In this document: positions 10,174 to 22,405 of the stretch, piece after piece | Layout of the letters: each line of letters starts with the position of its first letter | Position numbering within the stretch: position 1 is the first letter of the stretch | NCBI GenBank assembly: GCA_037043235.1 | Contig: JAWRVZ010000287.1 | Coordinates: 186,001 to 250,000 of the forward strand | Reading direction: 5' to 3' | DNA: 64,000 nucleotides | From: Rhodeus uyekii | Taxonomy: Eukaryota; Chordata; Actinopteri; Cypriniformes; Acheilognathidae | Made by a program: the position numbers and the translations under genes | The notes under the pieces: model-generated | Seen by the model: only the letters and a program-made list of their open reading frames with translations | Database searches by the model: none | Told to the model about the DNA's origin: nothing

Positions 10174-10644
10174 CAGCACTGCCCTGGGGTGTCTGCGGAG
10201 ACCGTGACTCTACTGGACCCTCCCCTGTGACGATCATGAACCCATCTCTAACCGGACCAAATTGGACTTGAATTGTTGTATAATAATCATGCACTGTTTG
10301 GCTGCTGGCCAGAGGAGAACTGGTCCCCCGACTGAGCCTGGTTTCTCCCAAGGTTTTTTCTCCATTCTATTCTTCATTCGTTACGTCACCTGCCGGAGTT
10401 TTGGTTCCTTGCCGCTGTCGCCTATGGCTTGCTCAGGTGGGGAAACTTAACACTTAAAATTCATCAATTGTATTGATTCGCCTGCTCGTTTAAAGCTGCT
10501 GTTCAGCCAAACAAACTTTGTTTATATTGTTTTTCCTGTGACCACTGTAAAGCTGCTTTGAAACAATCTACATTGTAAAAAGCGCTATATAAATAAAGGT
10601 GACTTGACTTAACACACACGGTGAGTCTTGTCATCTCCTTTAAT

Positions 10645-11034
10645 TCTTACATGCACTTCCTGCTTGGTGATACTATTTCTGTCTCTGTCAGCAGCCAGGG
10701 CTTCACATGTGATATATGTAGGGACATAGTCAGGCTGACAGAGAAGATCTCAGAATTAGAGACACGCATCAAAACTTTAATCGAGGATAGTAAGAATGCA
10801 AGGGCTTTATATACCTCTTTGGATGCGACAAGCTTAGCAAACCCTGTACATTGTTCGGTTCCGGCTGTAGAGCCCGTGCAGCAGGGCAACTGGGTGACTG
10901 TGAGACGGCATAATCGCGGGTCAAAAAACCACTGTTCCATTCCGATCAGAACATCAAACAGGTTCTCCCCACTCAGTGATGCACCTACTGAGAAACCTGT
11001 TGAAAGTGCCCTTGTGATTGGCACTAAAGGTTAG
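10645..11034 (+). pseudogene. L2 ORF1 N-terminal fragment
   Basis: Contains a CxxC pair (FTCDICRDIV) followed by a predicted coiled coil (LTEKISELETRIKTLIEDSK) and a basic segment (WVTVRRHNRGSK), as expected for the RNA-binding or multimerising half of an L2/CR1-type ORF1. The esterase half seen in copy C is deleted here. Confidence 0.7.
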
Positions 11035-13102
11035 GATAGGTTCTAAACTTGTTGCAACAGAAACTATTAACTCTCTCTTTTCCAGTACTTTAGACACTGT
11101 TGCTCCGTTGCGCTTAAAGAAGATTAAAGAAAATAGTCCAACACCGTGGTACAACGAGCACACCCGGGCCCTCAAGAGAGCAGCCAGAAAAATGGAGCGG
11201 AGGTGGAAAAAAACTAAGCTTGAGGTTTTTCGCATTTCATGGAAAGACAGCTCTATTGCATTCAGAAAGGCCTTAAAATCAGCTAGATCTGCTTACTTTT
11301 CTACCCTCTTAGAAGAAAACAAATACAACCCTAGGTATTTATTTGATACAGTGACTAAACTAACAAGAAAAAAAGCTTCAACCCCAGGTGCTTTAAAGCA
11401 GCACAGCAGTAATGACTTAATGGACTTCTTTACTTGCTAAAATTCATAATATTAGAGAGAAAATTATAACCTTGCAACCGTCTACTACAATATCACAAAA
11501 TACAATACATTTTAGTTTCCCTGAAGAAAAATTCCACTCCTTCATTGCTATTGGGGAGGAAGAATTATCTAAACTCGTTAAATCATCAAAATCAACAACA
11601 TGTATGCTAGACCCAATACCGACTAAGCTTCTGAAAGAGATGCTTCCAGAAATCATAGATCCTCTTCTTAATATTGTTAATTCATCTTTGTCATTAGGAT
11701 ACGTACCAAAAACCTTTAAACTAGCCGTAATTAAACCGCTTATTAAAAAAACACAACTTGATCCTACAGAATTAGTTAATTACAGGCCGATATCAAATCA
11801 AAAATTTATCAAAAATTCTAGAAAAGGCAATATCTTCACAACTATGTTCCTTTCTAGAAAGAAACAGCATCTACGAGGATTTCCAGTCAGGCTTTAGACC
11901 ATATCATAGTACTGAGACTGCTCTCATTAGAGTTACAAATGATTTGCTTTTATCATCCGATCGTGGTTGTATCTCTCTGTTAGTGTTACTGGACCTTAGT
12001 GCTGCATTTGATACAATCGACCACAAAATCCTTCTAAATAGACTTGAAGATTATGTTGGCATTAGTGGAGTTGCATTAGCCTGGTTCAAATCGTACTTAT
12101 CTGACCGTTATCAGTTTGTAGCAGTAAATGAGGAGATGTCATATCGATCACGGGTTCAGTATGGAGTTCCTCAAGGTTCAGTACTTGGACCATTGCTTTT
12201 CACCCTGTACATGCTTCCTTTGGGTGCAATTATTAGGAAGCGTGGTATTAGCTTCCACTGTTACGCTGATGATACTCAGCTCTATATTTCTTCTCATCCT
12301 GATGAAACGTACCAATTCACTAAATTAACAGAATGCACAACTGATATAAAAAATTGGATGACTAATAACTTTCTACTGCTTAATTCTGAAAAAACAGAGA
12401 TTCTAATTATTAAACCAAGAAGTTCTGCACGTAATAATCTAGACTGTTGCCTAACACTTGATAGCTGTTTTGTCAAGTCTTCGTCGTCAGTTAGAATTCT
12501 GGGTGTGCTCTTTGATACCAATCTTTCATTTGAAAGCCATGTTTCTAGCATCTGTAAAACGGCATTCTTCCATCTTAAAAATATATCTAAATTGCGACAT
12601 ATGCTCTCAAAGACCAATGCGGAAAAGTTAGTTCATGCATTCATGAGTTCAAGGCTAGATTAGTAATGCTTTACTTGGTGGTTGCCCTGCACGCTTAATA
12701 AACAAATTCCAGCTGGTCCAAAATGCAGCAGCTCGAGTTCTTACTAGAACCAGGAAGTATGAGCATATTAGCCCAGTTCTGTCAAACCTGCACTGGCTTC
12801 CTATTAATCACCGAATACATTTTAAAATCTTGCTAATGACTTACAAAGCATTAAATGGTTTAGCTCCACAGTACTTCAGTGATCTCTTAACACATTATAG
12901 TCCTACACGTCTATTGCGATCCCAAAATACTGACCAGCTTATAATACCTAGAATATCAAAGTCAATTGCTGGCGGTCGATCTTTTTCCTATTTAGCTCCT
13001 ATACTCTGGAACAGTCTTCCTAATACAGTTCGGGAAGCAGACACACTCTGTCAGTTTAAATCTAGACTAAAAACACATCTCTTCAACCTGGCATACACAT
13101 AA
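11031..13102 (+). pseudogene. L2 ORF2 reverse transcriptase region, broken
   Basis: Fragments in several frames: linker (11031-11440), fingers (11472-11810, PIPTKLLKEMLPEIIDPLLN), palm with LLVLLDLSAAFDTIDHKIL, GVPQGSVLGPLLFTLYM and the catalytic CYADDTQLYISS (11944-12660), and the thumb to FNLAYT at 13102. Breaks: an early stop at about 11440, a frameshift near 11810, and a short deletion at 12661 that changes the RLDYCNALL motif. All RT motifs can be followed, so this is a fairly recent copy, but it is inactive. Confidence 0.85.
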
Positions 13103-13689
13103 CGCATTATATATACATTTTTAATCCAAATCATGTAAAATTATTGTTAGGCTGCATAATTTAGGTCAGCCGGAACCAGGAACATTCCCATAACATTTGA
13201 TGTACTCGATACATCAGAACAAGAATGGCATCTATGCTGATATTGTTCTCTGTTTATTCCGAGGTTACCATGGTCAGCCGGATCCGGGCCGTATCCAGAT
13301 CAGATGAAGGACGTGGACCCGAGCACAGCACTGCCCTGGGGTGTCTGCAGAGACAGTGACTCTACTAAACCCTCCCCGGTGTAGATCATGAACCCATCTC
13401 CAATCGGACCAAATTAGACTTGAATTATCAATATTCAATATTATTAGAGAGCATATGTCACAATTTAGATATATTTTTAAGATGGAAGAATGCCGTTTTA
13501 CAGATGCTAGAAACATGGCTTTCAAATGAAATATTGGTATCAACGAGCACACCTAGGTTTCTAACTGACGAGGAAGACTTGACAGAACAGCCATCGAGTG
13601 TTAGACAGTAGTCTAGATTATTATGTGCTGAACTTTTTGGTCTAATAATTAGAATCTCTGTTTTTTCAGAATTAAGCATCACTCTGCTG

Positions 13690-14298
13690 CAGAATTTGAA
13701 CAGTATCAACATTGATCCCATGCGACAATATTAGATCTAAAGTATGATTACGAGAATGAGTGGGTCCTGATACATGTGTAACTCCAATAGAGTTTAAAAT
13801 GTCTCTAAATGCCAATCCCAATGAGTCTTTTTCATTATCTACAGGGATATTAAAATCACCGACAATTATGACTTTATCTGAGGACATTACTAATTCTGAG
13901 AGAAAATCAGCAAATTCTTTGATAAAGTCTGTATGTTGCCCTGGTGGCCTGTATAGAATAGCCAGCACAAAAGTTTATCAGGAATTATTACTTGCACTAG
14001 ATCATTTTACATTAAGGACCATCCCTTCAAAATAATTATTTTTCAAATTAGACCTTTGAGCAGTACTGATCGTGTTACTATAAATTAAAGCAACACCTCC
14101 TCCTTTACCTTTCAAACGAGGCTCATGCTTATAACAGTAATCTTGAGGGGTGGACTCATTTAAAGTAATGTAATCATCTGGTTTTAGCCAGGTTTCTGTC
14201 AAACACAGCACATCTAGTTTATGATCTGTAATCATATAATTTACAATAAGTGCTTTTGAGGAAAGGGATTGTATATTCAGTAACCCAAGCTTTATCAT
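13690..14298 (-). pseudogene. L2 ORF2 apurinic-like endonuclease, broken
   Basis: APE-type nuclease that nicks the target in target-primed reverse transcription. Seen: MIKLGLLNIQSLSSKA (metal-binding Asn), LCLTETWLKPDD (Glu), YRPPGQHTDF, VIIVGDFNIPVD (DFN motif) and GPTHSRNHTLDLILS. Split into two frames around 13970-14002, and the C-terminal SDH motif is lost at the deletion junction. Confidence 0.8.
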
Positions 14299-14521
14299 TT
14301 GTTCATTTGTGTTATACCCGTTCTTAGTTGTTTGTAAATCAATTAAATATTTATAATTTTTTGTATTTGCTAATTCGGGGAACAGACACAGTCTCTATAG
14401 GATGATATCTAGGTGAAAGAGTCTCTATGTGTTGTAATTTATCTGACCTCTGTGACATGAGACAGCTAGCAGATGGTCGGTTTAGCCAGTTTGTCTGCTT
14501 CCTGACCTGGGCCCCAGTTAG

Positions 14522-15364
14522 TCAAGGTTTAGCTCTAAGACTATGTGCCAAATTACTAGAGAGAAGAGCAGCACCATCCCAGGTGGGATGAATACCATCT
14601 CTTTTCAACAGGTCAGGTCTGCCCCAAAAACTTTTCCAATTGTCTATAAACCTTATGTTATTCTGCGGGCACCACTTAGACATCCAGCCATTGAGTGAGG
14701 ATAATCTGCTAAGCATCTCATCACTCCTGTACATAGGAAGAGGGCCAGAGCAAATTACAGTGCCTGACATCGTACTTGCGAGTTCACACACCTCTTTAAT
14801 ATTAGTTTTAGTGATCTCTGACTGGTGAAGTCGGACATCATTAGCGCTGACGTGAATATCTTAGATCTTAGATCAATCTTAGAATATTTATGATTAGCCT
14901 TAGCCAGCACTTTTAAATTTGCTTTGACGTCAGGTGCTCTGGCTCCCGGCAAACATGTGACTATGGTGGCTGGAGCCTCTATTTTCACATTCCGAGTAAT
15001 AGAATCGCCAATCACTAGGGCACTTTCAACAGGTTTCTCAGTGAGTGCATCACTGAGTGGGGAGAACCTGTTTGATGTTCTAATCGGAATGGAACATTGA
15101 TTTTTTTGACCCGCGATTATGCCGTCTCACAGTCACCCAGTTGTCCTGCTGCATGGGCTCTACAGCCGGAACCGAACAATGTACAGGGTTTGCTAAGCTA
15201 GTCGCATCCAAAGCAGTATCTAAAACCCTTGCATTCTTACTATCCTCAATTAAAGTTTGGATGCGTGTCTCTAATTCTGAGATCTTCTCTGTCAGCCTGA
15301 CTATGTCCCTACATTTATCACATGTGAAGCCCTGGCTGCTGACAGAGACAGAAAGAGTATGCAT
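14522..15364 (-). pseudogene. L2 ORF1: coiled coil plus SGNH esterase domain, frameshifted
   Basis: N-terminal part (15364-15080) has FTCDKCRDIVRLTEKISELE and the coiled coil. The C-terminal part is an SGNH/GDSL hydrolase: block I MIGDSITRNV (15015) with the nucleophile Ser, and the late block DGIHPTWDGAALLSSNL near 14570 with the catalytic Asp/His pair. The domain is split over two frames near 14780-14870. ORF1 esterases are known from CR1/L2-group LINEs; their substrate is uncertain (lipid or ester hydrolysis is proposed). Confidence 0.8.
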
Positions 15365-15435
15365 GAAGCAGGCAGTACTGAAACTACCGTTAGATCTACC
15401 TGAAAAACATGAAGTACTCTTTATTTAATTTATTC

Positions 15436-16146
15436 TGTTTGTAATATGTGATGGTTATAATATTTTTATAATGACTTTAATTTTTATAATGTCACTACAA
15501 AATTAAACTTATTTAAACTTGAATCCATGACTATGTTCTACATTAAATTTTATGATTTTAACAAAACCTCAGATACTTTTATCATTACCAGGATAATCAA
15601 ACTCATTTCCAAAACCTATGTATCATTACCGAAACAGTTCAATAAATGTTAATTTAATTAAAAGAAAATTTGTAGTTTACCTTTCAACACTTGTGCAGAC
15701 TCTACATTATGTTCCTTCAGGTTTGTCACAAAATAAAATTGGTCAGGTTTCATTGAAATATAAAAAAAATAGGTTGTAAATTGTGGGAGGTTGCATTAAT
15801 GAGAAAAAGTATTCAAAAAAAAACTTAATTAAAAAAATAAACATTATTTCAGAATTTCCAATTATTGTGCATGATTCTTAATAATCCAATTTAAAAAATG
15901 TATTAGCTTTTCTAACAGCGTTGATGTTTTCAGACTGTTGCGGTAATGAGATTGTTTTTAGGATTTGTTTTGGAAATTTTCAAAAATGTCTTAAACTAAG
16001 TAAATGTTTTTAAAATAATGTGCACAAATAATTCAGACTTTGGTTCAAATGTCTGAAATAATGTTTTGTTAATTGAAGCATTTTTTAAATTTTCATGTTT
16101 GACATTTTTAAAACCACGTTTTCATGAGAATCACCCATAATGTGTT
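15436..16146. other. About 700 bp AT-rich, nothing recognised
   Basis: No coding frame, inverted repeat, RNA gene or known TE motif visible. Separates L2 copies C and D. Confidence 0.4.
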
Positions 16147-18505
16147 AAGAGACGTGTAGGACTATAATGTGTTAAGAGATCATTCAAGTACCGGGGAGCT
16201 AAATCAATTAATGCTTTGTAAGCAGTTACCAAGATTTTAAAATTTATTCAGTGTCTAATAGGGAGCCATTGCAGTGCTGACAGAACTGAGCTAATATGCT
16301 CATACTTCTCATGGTTCTAATAAGAACTTGAGCTGCTGCATTTTGGACCAGGTGGAATTTTTTTAGTAAGCGTGCAGGGCAACCACCCAGTAGAGCTTTA
16401 CAATAATCTAGCCTTGAACTCATGAATGCATGAACTAACTTTTCCTCATTTGTCATTGAGAGCATATGTCGTAATTTAGATATATTTTTAAGATGGAAGA
16501 ATGCGGTTTTACAGATGCTAGAAATGGGTCTTTCAAATGGAAGATTGGCATCAAAGAGCACACCCAGGTTTCTAACTGACTACGAAGACTTGACAGAGCA
16601 GCCATCGAGTGTTAGGCAGTAGTCTAGATTATTACGTGCAGAAGTTTTTGGTTTAATACTTAGAATCTCTGTTTTTTCAGAATTAAGCAGTAGAAAGTTA
16701 TTAATCATCCAATTTTTTTATGTCATATCAGTGTTTGATTAGGATTAGAAGAAATATAGAGCTGAGTATCATCAGCGTAACAGTGAAAGCTAATGCTATG
16801 ATTCCTAATAATTGCACCCAAAGGAAGAATATACAGGGTAAAAAGCAACAGTCCTAGTACTGAACCTTGAGGATCTCCATACTAAACCCATGATCAATAT
16901 AACATCTCATTTACTGCTACAAACTGATAACGGTCAGATAAGTATGATTTGAACCATGCTAATGCAAATCCAATAATTCCAACAATTTTCTAGTCAATTC
17001 AGAAGGATTTTGTGGTTGATTGTATCAAATAAAGCACTAAGATTCAGTAACACTAACAGAGAGATACAACCAAGATCGGATGATAAGAGCAAATCATTTG
17101 TAACTCTAATGAGAGCAGTCTCAGCACTATGATATGGTCTAAATCAGGGGTGTCAAATGTACGGCCCGCAGGCCGGATCCGGCCCGCCAGGGGGTTCAGT
17201 CCGGCCCGTGAGATAAATCTGCAATATGGAAAAAAATATTTTCATTTTCGGCGGAACTAACAGCAGATGGCAGCACTGAGCTTCAGGGTCTGAGTGGCGT
17301 TTAGTTCTGTCAGTTTACGTGCTTTCCTGTTGTCATCGAAATTTCTTTGTCAAAAAAGAGAAAAGTGGACACAAAGTGTCGGATTTTTCAAGAAAATTAC
17401 CAGAAAGTAAATGAAATGTTGGTAGGTCTGAGGAAAAAGCGATCTGTTTTCACCCGAAGCTGAGAGTTCAGTGAGGCTGCAGTGAAAGCCAGTTTCGTGC
17501 TGCAAGCGTTCATCCTGACGTGAGGCAGTACAAAGACAATATTTCAGAGTTGCTGAGGGAGTTTGAGAAACGATTTCAGGTCTTTAGCAAATTGCAGTTT
17601 TCGCAAATTGTTAATGTTAATTTGTTTACATAAAAAAACACACATATGTATAAACTTGCAAATTTTACAATTTTTTTTTTTTAAAACAGCTGCCACTTAA
17701 GATTTTAAGTGTGTGAAGTAAATTCGTTCAATGTGTTCAGAATTGCTTCCCAGAGTTGGAAAATTAATTTTAAATAATTGATATTTGATTAATGTTGTGT
17801 TAATTTCCACAAAACTGAAACATCATCATTGTAAAATAACTGACAATTTTTTTTTATGCATAATGCACTTAAATAAATGTTAAACTGAGTAATGGTGTTT
17901 TTGAAATTGCACATACTACGTAGGTGTTTCATAATATATTTTGTAAAAGGACAATCATCATTCATTAATCATTTAATTTAAAGATTTTTATAATTTAATA
18001 TAATTTATAAAATAATGCACTAATACAAAAAAGTGGACTTATTGTTAGTTCCATGTAATTTTGCTATGAGTTCACTGGTCTGGCCCCCTTGACATCAGAT
18101 TAAGCAGTATGCGGCCCCCCGACCAAAATGAGTTTGACACCCCTGGTCTAAATTCAGACTGGAAATCTTCTTAGATACGGTTTCTTTCTAGAAAGGAACA
18201 TAGTTGTGAATATATTGCTTTCTTTAGAATGGTTGACAGAAAAGGTAGAACCGATATCAGCCTGTAATTAACTAATTCTGTAGGATCAAGTGGTTATTTA
18301 TATGGTTTAATTACGGCTAGTTTAAAGGTTTTTGTTAAGTATCCTAATGACAAAGATGATTTAATGATATTAAGAAGAGGATGTATGACCTCTGGAAGCA
18401 TCACTAGCATACACCTTGTTAATTTTGATGATTTAACAAGTTTAGACAGTTCTTCCTCCCCAATAGCAATTTTCTTCAGGGACACTACAATTTACTGTTT
18501 ACTAT
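16147..18505 (-). mobile_element. L2-type LINE copy D, minus strand, RT remnant split by a hAT element
   Basis: Degraded ORF2 on the minus strand from about 18505 down to 16147. Segments include IGEEELSKLVKSS and LSLGYLTKTFKLAVIKP (18480-18290), palm sequence near 16750-17130, FHLKNISKLRHMLSMTN and LVHAFMSSRLDYCKALLGGC (16561-16244). Many stops and deletions. The hAT element at 17145-18145 sits between the fingers and palm. Confidence 0.8.
17145..18145 (+). mobile_element. Non-autonomous hAT element with a transposase remnant
   Basis: Terminal inverted repeats CAGGGGTGTCAAA and TTTGACACCCCTG, with the exact 8-bp duplication GTCTAAAT at 17137-17144 and 18146-18153. Inside, near 17345-17420, the frame SLSKKRKVDTKCRIFQENYQ matches the start of a vertebrate hAT transposase of the type related to GTF2IRD2/ZBED-like proteins (family from memory). 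A later piece reads SELLREFEKRFQVFSKL; the middle is deleted. 1,001 bp. Confidence 0.85.
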
Positions 18506-18531
18506 TTATCGCTCCGTTGCGATCCATTTTA

Positions 18532-18655
18532 AAAAGTAGCACAGGGGTTCCAGGTTGCACTCAAAAGTGTCTGGCTCCATTGCAATCCATTTTCGGTGTC
18601 AGGCAATGGCGATCTTGGTTGTTGGCGACCGTTGACCCTCTTCCTGTGGCAAAGA
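18532..18655 (+). promoter_or_regulatory. U2 snRNA upstream-region copy 1 (gene lost)
   Basis: Starts at GTAGCACAGGGGTTCCAGG and ends near TTCCTGTGGC. It matches the 150 bp directly upstream of the U2 5' end at 36610 and the copy at 42079. Here U2 itself is gone and the sequence runs straight into the inside of the Keno-like ORF1. It would have carried the snRNA promoter; I cannot point to a proximal sequence element with confidence. Confidence 0.55.
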
Positions 18656-18749
18656 TTTTTGGCAAAGATTTGACCCTTCAAAGGCCCAGTTCTCCATGTT
18701 CACTGTGGAGAAACTTTCTGATAACTCACTAAAGACTGTGATTGTTAGG

Positions 18750-19738
18750 ATGTTTCAATGAGACCGTGACTAGACATGATATTGGTGTCTGGCTGGGTAG
18801 ATTTTGCACTGTTCGAAGCCAACCGGTCAAAGTGTTAGATTAGGATGGCATCTGGACTTGCTCCTGGCGGATTCCCATTAAACAATGGGAAGATGCTGGG
18901 GTCTACCAGGGCTTGAAACATCTGCCTTCCATGATCGTGCTGGGAGAAAACAGAGGCTACATTCATTACCAGGGGATGCCTAAGTTATGTAGGAAATGTG
19001 GTAGAATGGGACACCTAGCTGAGGCATGCCAAGAACTAGTATGTGGGAAGTGCAGAGAAGTTGGTCACAGTTTTGATGATTGTACCAACGGCAGACGGCG
19101 CAACCTTTGTGGAGAATCAAATCATCTCTTCAGAGATTGTCCTAAAAGTTTGGCCAGAACTTTTAGGACAATCTAAAAGATTGTCCCACCAAGTGTACAA
19201 ACAATTGAAGAAAGAGAGGAGGCGGCAGGCACGGAGGTTTTGGCGGGAATTTAAAATTCCCAGCCAGCCGCAGGGATTGAGCAGATCCAAGAAGGTTTGG
19301 CGGCCACAGGGGCGGAGTCAATGGTGGAAATTGAACAGAGGGAGGAAGCCACTCCCCGACCAGAGGAAAGTGAAGGCAAAATGGAGGAGGGAGAGGAGGA
19401 AACGGCTTCCTCCCTAGAAACTGTTTCAGAGCGGAGGATGTCGAATAGCGGGAGTGATACCGACTGCTCAATCCCAGAGATGATCTCTGTTTCAAGCAGA
19501 GGAGAAAAAGCTGCGGGCATCACGTCGGTTTGATAGATCTTCCTCAGAAGATCTAAGCTGTATATGGCCCGCAGAATCGCCTAATGAGGTTTCTTTTCCG
19601 CATATAAAGCCAACAACATCGTCACCACAGGAGCCACAAGAGGTTTTCTCTGTGGATTCTGAGGCAGCGAGCACTTGCCTTTCTGACCTTAGCTCAGCTG
19701 AGGAAAATGAATGGCAAATGCAACAAGATATAACATGA
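18750..19738 (+). pseudogene. Keno-like ORF1, zinc-knuckle protein, broken
   Basis: RNA-binding ORF1 product. After a degraded N-terminus, three CCHC-like knuckles follow in 18960-19150: CRKCGRMGHLAEAC, CGKCREVGHSFDDC and LCGESNHLFRDC; the first Cys of the third knuckle is replaced (RNLCG). An acidic tail follows in another frame (EEGEEETASSLETVSERRM). Frameshifts at about 18750 and 19180-19300. Confidence 0.75.
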
Positions 19739-19777
19739 TTTTATCAAAATCTTTGTAGTCCTCTTTTTTCTTCTTAA

Positions 19778-21190
19778 ATGTCTCATACCCTTTTTACCAT
19801 ACTGCTCATGGCTCTCACAATCTCTACAATCAATGTGAGAAGTGTGATGAGTAATAAGCGAGCACAGAGCATTTTAAGCTTTTTAAAATCTTTTAAGTCA
19901 GATGTGTTTTTATTACAAGAATGTGGCTTGCCGTTTTTATTGAATTATAGGCAGTGGGAGGAGCTTTGGACCCCTGGACTTTCAATCTGGATTGTGTCAA
20001 TTTTAACAAAAATGACGGTGTTTGTATTTTAATCAAGAACCCAAATATCTTGGTGAAGGGCAGCACTGTGGTGAGGGATGGGCGGGCCATTTTAGCTAAT
20101 CTAACTTTTTTAGGTAAGGATTTTAATGTTTTAAATGTGTATGATTTTACAGACAAAAATGAACGGTATGCGATTTTAGAAGACCTGCAGCCTCACATAC
20201 TAGGTAGGGCTCCCCTAGTAGTGGCAGGGGATTTTAATTGTGTTTTAACAACAAAAGATAGGAAGAGGGTAGAGGATTTTAAAATAGATAAAACATCTGT
20301 TTTATTACAAAACATTGCGAAAGATTTTAAGTTAGTCGACTGTTTTAGAAAACTGCATCAGAGAGGAGGGCTTCACCTGGTTCAGTGGTGATGGTACCAG
20401 AGCCTCTCGAATCGATTACATTTTTACACACGACTGCCCGCCGACCGATGCAACATTGACTCCCCTCTTTTTCTCAGATCACACGATGCTGTCCTGCACC
20501 CTTTCTTTCCCCACGGGTGTGACGGTAGGAGGAGGGCTGTGGAAGCTGAACTGCTCCCTATTGGAGGATGAGGAAGTGATTGCAGGATATAAGGAGCAGT
20601 TCAGCCAATGGCAGGCCCACCAGGACATTTATGACTCACGAGCACAGTGGTGGGAGATGGTTAAGGAAAGGACGAGACAGTATTTTAGAAAGGTAGATAG
20701 GGATAAAAAGGACCGCTTTAAGCGGCGCATGATGGGGGCTGCAGAAACGACTACAAAGATATTTTAATCTATTAAATAAAGGTTTTGATTTTAACGTTGA
20801 TATTAAAAAGGTAAAAGAAGAGATGTCAGTTTTATCCGAAATTCAAAGCAAAGGTGCCATTTTAAGTGTACAAGGTATTTTTTTAAAAAAAAGGTCATTT
20901 CACGGGGTAGGGCAATCACTGTTTTAAAAAGGGAAGGGAGGGAAGCCCACGCAGCAAATGAAATTTTAAAAGGAGATTGGAGATTTTTACAAAGTTATAT
21001 ATTACCAAAACAGTACACGATGGCACAATGAGGGAAGTTTTGGAGTTTTTAGAAAACAAAGTTGATTGTAAAAGTGCTATTTTATCTCAAGATTTTACCA
21101 TTTTTGAAATATATAAAGCTCTTAAAAAAGTCCCTTGGACTAGATGGATTTCCTCTGGAGTTTTATCTCTTTGGGATATTTTAGCACACA
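19778..21190 (+). pseudogene. Keno-like ORF2 endonuclease and linker, broken
   Basis: APE-type endonuclease: TISTINVRSVMSNKRAQSI, VFLLQECGLPF (Glu), LVVAGDFNCVLTTKDRK, IDYIFTHDCPPTDATLTP and FFSDHTMLSCTL (SDH) are all visible. Breaks lie near 19990 and 20380. The linker (AQWWEMVKERTRQYFRKVD) continues to about 20765 and onwards in other frames. It ends before the RT palm, where the L1 insertion starts. Confidence 0.8.
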
Positions 21191-21438
21191 AATTACTCAT
21201 TTTTTCTTTTTTTTCCAATTATCTTTTTATTGATTTTTTTTTTACATTTTATAAACATAACAGACAGAAGATTGAAATAAAAAAAGAAAATAAAAAAAGA
21301 AACAAAAAACAAAACAAAAACAGAAGAAAACAAAACATAAGAATAAGACTCATTTACATTTAGATCAAATCAATCCATGGTAACAAATCACAGTTTAGTC
21401 TTTGTAAGTGCAATGTAAGCATGTCATGTACAATAGTG

Positions 21439-22405
21439 TCAGAGGTCCATAAGTGGCTCCCATATTCTTCTGAAGTCATCCCCCCGGTTTTTTAGGGCAT
21501 ATGTGCGTTGTTTCAGTCTTAAAGTTTCATTTAGAATTTGTTTAAACAAATTGAGTGACGGGGGTCTTTTTTGTTTCCAATTGAGCAGGATGCATTTCTT
21601 TGCTATATACGAGATTAATATGATCCTCTTCCTATGTATGGTATCCCGTGTCTTATCCACTTCCGCCGCGAAGAGGTATAGTGTTGGTGTGATATCCAGT
21701 GGGGTTTTCACAATCTTAACAGTTAGATCATGTACTGCCTTCCAGAAATGTTTTAATTTCCTGCATTCCCAAAAAACATGCATAATTGACCCTTTACCTG
21801 TTTTGCAACGAGGGCATCTGGGGGATGAATTGGGAAACATTTTACTTAAGCGGAGTGGAGTGAGGTACATTCTGTGCATGAATTTATAATTTAGTTTGAT
21901 TATTTTGTTACATGACAGTGAAGAAAAAACATTGACATATCATATCCCACTGAGCGTCATCAAAAGCACATCCCACATCCTTCTGCCATATGTTTCTAAG
22001 TGGGGTCAAAGAAGAGCTATATTGGTCCAACAGTGTGCTATAAATTTGAGATTTTTCCTTTTAATGGTGTCGAATTTACCAAAATCTCCTCCAGCTTTGT
22101 TAACTCCATCGATATGCGTTTTTCCCCTTTTAGGGTGTTTATTAGATGGCGAATCTGTAAATATTTATAGAAGTCCTGTTTAGGAATTCCATATTCTGAC
22201 ATTAAAACAGCAAAGGACTTGAGCGTGTCACCGTTGAACAGCTGTTGAAATTGGTGTATACCGTTACATTTCCACTTCTCAAACAGGGTGCCGCCAATGG
22301 ATGGTGGCAGATCCGGATTTAAGGATAAGGGGGAGAGCCTGGAGATTTTACCAAAATTCCCACAGAATTTGTTTATGTCTTGCCAAGCCCGCAGAGTGTT
22401 GTAAA
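21439..22405 (-). pseudogene. L1 ORF2 C-terminal region
   Basis: C-terminal part of L1 ORF2 with the Cys-rich motif CPRCKTGKGSIMHVFWECRK (a CxxC...H...C knuckle, near 21820) and the basic tail (ISYIAKKCILLNWKQKRPPS). The preceding segment at 22424-22038 (NIYNTLRAWQDINKFCG; DLPPSIGGTLFEKW) is the region between RT and the knuckle. The frame is interrupted between the two. Confidence 0.8.

Larger units (their letters stand above)
7499..10611 (+). mobile_element. L2-type LINE copy A, 3' part, with two later insertions
   Basis: Only the end of the reverse transcriptase frame and the 3' UTR remain. The UTR runs through 7961-8001, 8704-8930 and 10174-10611 once the solo LTR and the hAT element are removed, and rejoins exactly at their target duplications. 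The 3' end reads AAAGCGCTATATAAATAAAG followed by GTGACTTGACTT, the short tail repeat typical of fish L2 elements. Copies B to H are the same family. Confidence 0.85.
10612..13440 (+). mobile_element. L2-type LINE copy B, internally deleted
   Basis: Starts immediately after the tail of copy A. The ORF1 N-terminus (10645-11034) is fused near 11030 to the linker that follows the endonuclease in ORF2, so the ORF1 esterase and all of the endonuclease are missing. The RT region and the 3' UTR follow, and the UTR breaks off near 13440 where an inverted L2 fragment begins. Confidence 0.8.
13441..15435 (-). mobile_element. L2-type LINE copy C, minus strand, RT core deleted
   Basis: Reading on the minus strand: 5' UTR, ORF1 (15364-14522), endonuclease (14298-13690), then a direct join to the late RT segment NSEKTEILIIRPKSSAHNNL at about 13680, so most of the RT palm is missing. 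It lies head-on against copy B: both 3' sides meet at 13440. Confidence 0.8.
18656..21195 (+). mobile_element. Keno-like (Tx1-clade) LINE copy 1, 5' portion
   Basis: 5'-truncated copy closely similar to the copy at 36647-41163. It holds part of ORF1 and ORF2 as far as the region after the endonuclease, and stops at 21195 where an inverted L1 LINE begins. It resumes at 32607 and ends against U2 sequence at 34402. Keno is a Tx1-lineage group known to insert into fish U2 snRNA genes. Confidence 0.75.

Noticed and set aside
18364..18732. Plus-strand 122-aa ORF
   Set aside because: Spans antisense L2, U2 upstream sequence and the Keno-like start; a chance frame across junctions.
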